A stretch of 64,000 nucleotides of DNA, taken from contig JBCFYV010000935.1 of NCBI GenBank assembly GCA_039000515.1, forward strand, positions 61,728,346 to 61,792,345. Reading direction: 5' to 3'. Position 1 is the stretch's first letter, and each line of letters opens with the position of its first letter. The DNA is from Timema cristinae. Its lineage: Eukaryota; Arthropoda; Insecta; Phasmatodea; Timematidae. A model generated the notes under the pieces. It saw only the letters and a program-made list of their open reading frames with translations. It had not been told where the DNA came from and searched no databases. Shown piece after piece: positions 58,901 through 64,000 of this stretch. Made by a program: the position numbers and the translations under genes.

Positions 58901-60000
58901 AGGCCCTGCTTATTAGGTCGAATAAAATATTGATTCTTTTCCTTGGTATATAATATACATTATAACAATTGGAACAAGGTTTTTCTGCAAATCTACCTAT
59001 GTGTCTACTTTATCTCAATCAAATTGCTTTGCCCATTCAAATTTGGATGTGATTAAGACAGTTCAGTCCTTTTTCGAATGTATGTAAAAAAATAATTCAC
59101 ACAGCACAACTTATACAGTATTTAGAATCTTACCAGAACATAATAAATTAGTCCTACATCTATTTTAAATTAATAAGTTTTACTAACCCCATTCTCTCCT
59201 TGTTTAGTTTTTTTTATAATGGTAACTCACTGTGCTAAATTTAAACCAATTAAAATGAGCTTTTCTAACAACTAAACAATAATTAATTTTGGCCTGGATG
59301 TCTGTCCATTGATATATTAATGTTTGAAATGGATTTTATTTTCATATTTTGGATTTTTTATTCTGTAACAATTTTTTCAGGCCAAAACACAGCATTTTGG
59401 TTAAAAAATCAAGCTTTTCACTAACCAAAATATTTCAACGGATATTAGTGATATCAAACTTGAAACATAGATTATTTTACTATCTATTCAAACATATTTT
59501 AACTTTGTTAACAAATATCAAATATAAGCTTACTAAACAATGTTTAATTTCCTTACAAATAAAGAAAAATAATTCATTTTTACCTTCAAAATAGGCCATA
59601 GAGTGAAATAAAACTAATATACTCTTAACTTTAAATTTTGTTTCCAGACGAGTGCTTCCCAAACTTTTTAGAACAAAAAACTTTTGTGACCCACCTAATT
59701 TTAATGGTCATAAGAGGGGAGGGTTTAATATATATTGTTTTCTGTCATATTTTCTCTTTCAAATTTTTTCATGGTTTTCTATTTTCAAATAATTTGGAAA
59801 AAAAAAATCATAAATAATATTTTTAAAACTTTTCGCGACCCACCAAAAATGGGTCATGAACCACAGTTTGGAGACCATTGTTTTAAAAGTGAGAACCGGA
59901 ATATTCTTCAAGCCCTGTCTAAAAACTCATTAGGTGTCCATAAGGACGGATTGATTCCACATAATCTTGATCCGTAAGTTTATACCACTCCTTAGAATTA
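55920..60000. other. Intergenic DNA, mostly featureless
   Basis: Besides the GC-rich frame near 56200-56465, I see AT-rich sequence, G runs (57317, 57485) and no repeat with clear ends. Confidence 0.45.
56190..56465 (-). CDS. Unidentified GC-rich reading frame (possible coding fragment)
   Basis: Minus-strand frame rich in Ala, Gly, Lys and Val: ALAGGRKAKLRTLDNAS, ARRLLMWKEIGRGVGKALG, AKAKVHSVSNTEVMVLKG, AAYMSVVIHVADLSEIPC. Base composition and codon choice are unlike the flanks, suggesting protein-coding origin. It opens right after a stop; the only initiator there would be GTG, and an AG precedes it (TTGATTAG), so it could be an exon or a transposon piece. The + strand frame opposite is probably its shadow. 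I do not recognise the protein. Confidence 0.3.
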   Translation of the reverse strand, partial: LVALAGGRKAKLRTLDNASGARRLLMWKEIGRGVGKALGAKAKVHSVSNTEVMVLKGAAYMSVVIHVADLSEIPCYLGRGLIVLKYISRQN

Positions 60001-60006
60001 TTTTTC

Positions 60007-60228
60007 TCAGCACCGCGTCTTACTACCCATTCAGGCTATAGATATACTTATATACTAATTACGATAATGGGTTAGAGATGAGTAAAATTGAATCAGAAGA
60101 AGTGTATCTACATGTGTGGAGAAAGAATGGGAAAACATTTAGGTAAAACCACTATCAGTGCACCTGACCAGGATCGAACCAAGATCTCCCTTCATCAGCA
60201 GTATAGTTTGCGGCCACCAAAGCGGGTT
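60007..60228 (-). repeat. SINE family A copy, minus strand
   Basis: CAGCACCGCGTCTTACTACC, AATGGGTTAGAGATGAG, CACCTGACCAGGATCGAACC and GGCCACCAAAGCGGGTTG: nearly full length. Confidence 0.85.
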
Positions 60229-60436
60229 GATTGATAGATAAATAAATGGACGTTGATGTGTGGATTGAAATGAATGCATCAATGAATGAAATGGTCACAA
60301 TTTTTTAAATAAATCATATTATACTCTATTTACCTTTAATAGAAATTTATACCAAAACTTTAATGTTCTAAAGTTATTGTTATTTTAACTACCTAAAATC
60401 ATTAAATAGAAAAATAAAATTATAATTAATTTTTTT

Positions 60437-60676
60437 GGATCGCATCTCACTCCTTAATTGGGTTGTACGCATGCATACTAATTACACTAGTGTGTTATAG
60501 TGCGGATTTAGATGAAGTGTGCCCTACATTTAAATGAAGGGAGAGTGGAAAACCATTTGAGGAAAACCACCCTCAGTACACCTGACCAGGATATGAACCC
60601 CAATCTCTACACCATTGTCAGTCCATTCTAACATGGGACTGACGCCTTGGACTATTTGAACACCGAAGCGAGTCAT
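60437..60676 (-). repeat. SINE family A copy, minus strand
   Basis: GGATCGCATCTCACTCC, GGAGAGTGGAAAACCATTTG, CACCTGACCAGGATATGAAC and GAACACCGAAGCGAGTC: full length, diverged. Confidence 0.8.
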
Positions 60677-60836
60677 AGCAATGTTGATTGCATTTAACTT
60701 ATAGAATTTGCTGATATTGTCTTATTTTGACTACTAATTAATCTACTTAGACAAAGATTTATACTTTCCCAACAGGCCACACAATATCACACGATACAAA
60801 GTGTGTGCCATAGTTAAAAAATCCTTCAAATTTAAG

Positions 60837-61091
60837 ACCCCCATCGGTGCAGTGTGGTCTAACGCGCTACTCTCACAGTCGACTAGACTGCCTATGAAGG
60901 GAAGATTGAGGTTCAAATCTCAGTTGGGTGTACTGAAAGTGGTTTTTACAAACTTGTTTTCAGTCTTCCTCAATGCTAATGTGGGTACACTTTATATAAA
61001 TATAACCTACCTAATCCCTAAAACCATTACCATAATTAATGTGAAAGCCTATAATCTGAACAGGTAGTAAGATGCGGTTCTAAAAAAAAAT
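60837..61091 (+). repeat. SINE family A copy, full length
   Basis: CATCGGTGCAGTGTGGTCTA head, GAGGTTCAAATCTC B box, full body, tail ATCTGAACAGGTAGTAAGAT then GCGGTTCTAAAAAAAA. Confidence 0.85.
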
Positions 61092-62138
61092 GACAATCTA
61101 ACAGAGTAAATAGACAAGGTTTAACGTTCACAAAAATCAATATGAATAGGAATCCTTTAGTTTAAAGACATTTACATTTTCGCTAAGATATTATAGTTAT
61201 TAATGTAAGGGGCTTACATATTAAATTTTCTGCATAGCATTAATTTTGGATACATGACGTATTCATCCCTGCGTATGATTATTTTGATTGATTTGTGTGA
61301 AGATGTAGATGAAGATGAGGCCTTCCTCCATGGGCACCCCAGAGGAAGGAGTTATGTCTCGCCTGACTCCATGCGTTGTGGTTCAGCTACTAGCCACCAT
61401 ATTAGTTATGGCACCACTGTACTTGGTCGACACTGCTAGGTTAGATGGTGAGTGGTGAACACGTTTTATACTCAAACAAGCAGACCGTTACCAAAATCAT
61501 GAAACTTTTGTTCTAATAAAAGAATAAAAATGGTTAAGAGTTAACATTACAGGTTGAAATTGATATATCATTATCTAGATATTTAACAACATACAAAACT
61601 GTACGAGAACGCAACCCATCAGCAATCAAACATTTACATTGCTCGTGTTCTTTAGTTGGTAACTATCTCTGGGAGCGAAACGGCTTAATGGGTGTATTAC
61701 TCTCCTGGAAATAATCCTCCTCTACCTCCTCCCGTTCTGATATTATTGAATATGATACAATTAAAAATAATCTCCAAATAGCTTCTGTAGGTATCAAATT
61801 AAAAAAAAAATCTATAAGGAAGAATCACTTTTAAATCGCTTCTAGCATCCAATTACCACAAAGATTTTTTGGGAAATAACATTCCAAATATCATTTAGAG
61901 ACATCTAGTTAAAACCGGCTTTTCCTCCCGCCGCGAGTTTCCACTGTCACTGATTATTTACATGTTTAAAAGCTTCTAGATGTAAAGAAACAAAGAACAT
62001 TGATACATTAGGGTTCATTATTCAAACTGGGTAGTTATATATAATCAATGCATTGGAATAAGAATCCAAAGAAGGAAAATCAATACAATTGAAAAAAAAA
62101 TCTTAAATAAAAATAAATATCCAATGAGTCCACCCACA

Positions 62139-62465
62139 CATATATTATTTCCGTTGTCAACATCCCATTTTCTCAACTAATACAAAGCCTACATGTGATG
62201 AATAAGGTATCAGTGGATAGGATTTTTTTACCGACTTCTGACATAGCATACTCAGTTTACATTAAAACAATTTTTTTTTAATTCAAGGTAAAACCAAAAT
62301 CTAACAATATTTTTGTATCAAATACCGAAAATAAACTCTTTTTTCTATTTTGTGTATACACTTCGCTGAGTATTTAATTTCAACAACCCAACAAAAGACA
62401 ATTTTTTTTAGGGGGAGGGGAAGGTTGAATGTGTGAAAGTTTTGCAAGGGTTTACTGATAATAAT
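62139..62465 (+). repeat. Dispersed repeat E, copy 2
   Basis: Same blocks as at 5399, with small indels and a G-rich run in the same place near its end. Confidence 0.8.
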
Positions 62466-62689
62466 TATATGATCGAGATCAAGGCAACCAAATGATAAAT
62501 ATGTAATCAATAAATTTGTTCATTTGAAAATAAATGGTTGATTTCGCTTTAAATGTTTTGTCATTAAATAATTAAAAGGTATTTCAGTATAATGTTTTCA
62601 AGTTTTGTGAGACCTTCTGGGTATTTTTTTTTAACAAAGGTGCACCATGATTTATATAGCTAAAGGGTTCCTCCAAGTCTAAATCTGGC

Positions 62690-62840
62690 ACTGTATACGT
62701 CCATCGCAGACTTGAACTATGAGTAAAGAATAACCCTGAGCACAGGACAAATTCTCGATGGCTCAGTGGTAGAATATTGATGCGCTAAGACAAAAGCCCC
62801 AGGTTAATTTTCTTGTGTTCAGGTGACAATTTTAATATAA
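62690..62840 (+). repeat. Third copy of the repeat at 575-720
   Basis: ACGTCCATCGCAGACT, ATGAGTAAAGAATAACCCTG, AGCACAGG, and GATGGCTCAGTGGTAGAAT follow the same order as at 585-680. The B box is decayed. Confidence 0.6.
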
Positions 62841-63212
62841 TTTAATATAATACGCCAATTCATAAAAAAAACACTTGTAATATATTGTGTTAACTTTAAC
62901 AAGCATTTAAGGCATTTTTAAAATGTTTTTCAGAGCTGTGCTATTTCCCAAGCAAGTGGGAAGGAACATGGTTCCAGTCTGGAGTGAGATGGCCGATCAC
63001 CATCGATCAAAATCGATTGAGTACCAAAGGTCGTTGCCTTGAATCTGAGGGGACAAATTTGTAGTTGTGGATGAGTAAGTAGTGTTATGAATTCATGTTT
63101 TTTTTAAAAGAAAAAACCCTGATATTTACTATGTTAGTAGTTGATAAGAATGTTAATCGAATCCTGGGTGTTTCAATCAATTTTAGATGAGTGCCATAGC
63201 CAAACAAATATA

Positions 63213-63432
63213 CAGTAGCCCCGTGGCTTCTTTGGTGCTCACTGACAGCTCACAGTCAACATTTAGGTATATACCTAAATTCTAACTGTCAGACGTGACA
63301 GCTGCTAAACACATTTTTTGAAGATCATATGGTTCGGCGTAGGAATACATAATTTGGTCTGGTAACTTTTTAAAGCCGTTAGCTGTCAGCTGTGAGCTGT
63401 CAGTCAGGACCAAAGAAGCCATAGGGCTACTG
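63213..63432 (-). mobile_element. MITE-2 copy, 220 bp, opposite orientation
   Basis: Same termini (CAGTAGCCCCGTGGCTTCTT) and TA flanks; the 20-bp palindrome now lies near the left side, so it is reversed relative to the copy at 29254. Confidence 0.87.
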
Positions 63433-63458
63433 TAACTAAGATATACAGTACAGTTATA

Positions 63459-63777
63459 CAGTTAATTTTCATATGATGGAACTACCTTATCCGACATCTA
63501 GAAAAGTTACTATTGTGAATCTACTTTCGTGTAATAAAATGTCAAGTCATGGGATTTGCAGCTGTCAACTTCAATATAGATTACCTATAAAATAACACCA
63601 CCTGTTAACTTTGATAGACATTATTACCTATAAAATAGCACTAATTACTTACTTTATGGCATTAGGAATTTGACAGTTCATTGCTGCACTTACAAAATTA
63701 CCCCAAAAATATACACTAATAATGTAGTAGAATGATGTCATTGTTGACCGTGAAAAAGGTTTGTATTTTCTAAAGCC
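63459..63777 (+). mobile_element. MITE-4 copy, longer variant
   Basis: TA then CAGTTAATTTTCATATGATG; inner GTCAAGTCATGGGATTTGCA and GATAGACATTATTACCTATA, part of which is duplicated. The right end runs into TAGTCCACACTG, perhaps the start of another element cut by the window edge. Confidence 0.6.
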
Positions 63778-64000
63778 TAGTCCACACTGACAAACACTGC
63801 CCCCCCCCCATACAAATGTTTGCAAACAAATGTCCACAAACAAATGCACAGGGCAAACGCACTTGTGTTTGTGAGAGCTGCATACAAATATCCTAGGCAG
63901 TTGTATGTGGGCTGCAACGTCCGCACATTAGTCATCGATAGAAGATTCAGTAATATAATCTTATGTTTATTTCATCCTATTTCTGTTTTCATCATTTTAC

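Overview
The window is AT-rich animal DNA, most likely from an invertebrate and perhaps an arthropod. The coding sequence is split by 1-5 kb introns with GT-AG borders. Intergenic space is crowded with tRNA-derived SINEs, short TA-flanked inverted-repeat elements, minisatellites and decayed retrotransposons. I cannot name the species. There is no bacterial operon, CRISPR array or rRNA gene.

The one gene that can be read end to end is a tetraspanin of the TSPAN13/TSPAN31 type on the + strand. Its exons are 17023-17082, 19303-19470, 20592-20690, 22404-22540 and 24611-24700, followed by one of two last exons, 26621-26695 or 29895-29993. All junctions are in phase 0. The two last exons are related in sequence, so the gene can make proteins of about 209 or 217 residues with different fourth-helix ends and cytosolic tails. 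Exon 4 lacks one T in a short T run, which breaks the frame. Everything on both sides is intact, so a read or assembly error is the first suspicion. A small GC-richer terminal exon (2838-2911) followed by AATAAA suggests another gene ending near the left edge, whose earlier exons I could not find.

Layout: 1-9250 holds the orphan exon, a head-to-head tRNA-like element, a 385-bp foldback MITE, one copy of a 300-bp dispersed repeat and AT-rich filler. 9575-13535 is a 5'-truncated Ty3/gypsy-type retrotransposon with gag, zinc knuckle, protease and integrase. Its protease is joined directly to the integrase with no reverse transcriptase between them, and it keeps a 3' LTR of about 1 kb. 13536-16990 holds a possible TATA promoter and a LINE reverse-transcriptase fragment. 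17000-30000 is the tetraspanin gene, with introns full of SINEs, a LINE 3' fragment and pogo-like and other TA-flanked elements. 30000-44000 is SINE-rich intergenic DNA with a 26-bp minisatellite. 44238-44984 is a PIF/Harbinger-like element. 45850-48750 is a nested structure: a 2.5-kb foldback-like element inserted in a copy of the 385-bp MITE with a perfect 9-bp target duplication. 49933-50588 is a 28-30-bp minisatellite. 51000-64000 has more MITEs and SINEs and an unidentified GC-rich reading frame at about 56200-56465.

The most informative structures are the alternative tetraspanin C-termini, the nested foldback element, and at least two SINE families with different tRNA heads that share one 3' tail (a GACCCG-type hairpin, then GCGGTGCTAA and TAA repeats), which suggests both use the same LINE machinery. 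All identifications are by eye from the sequence; no database was searched.
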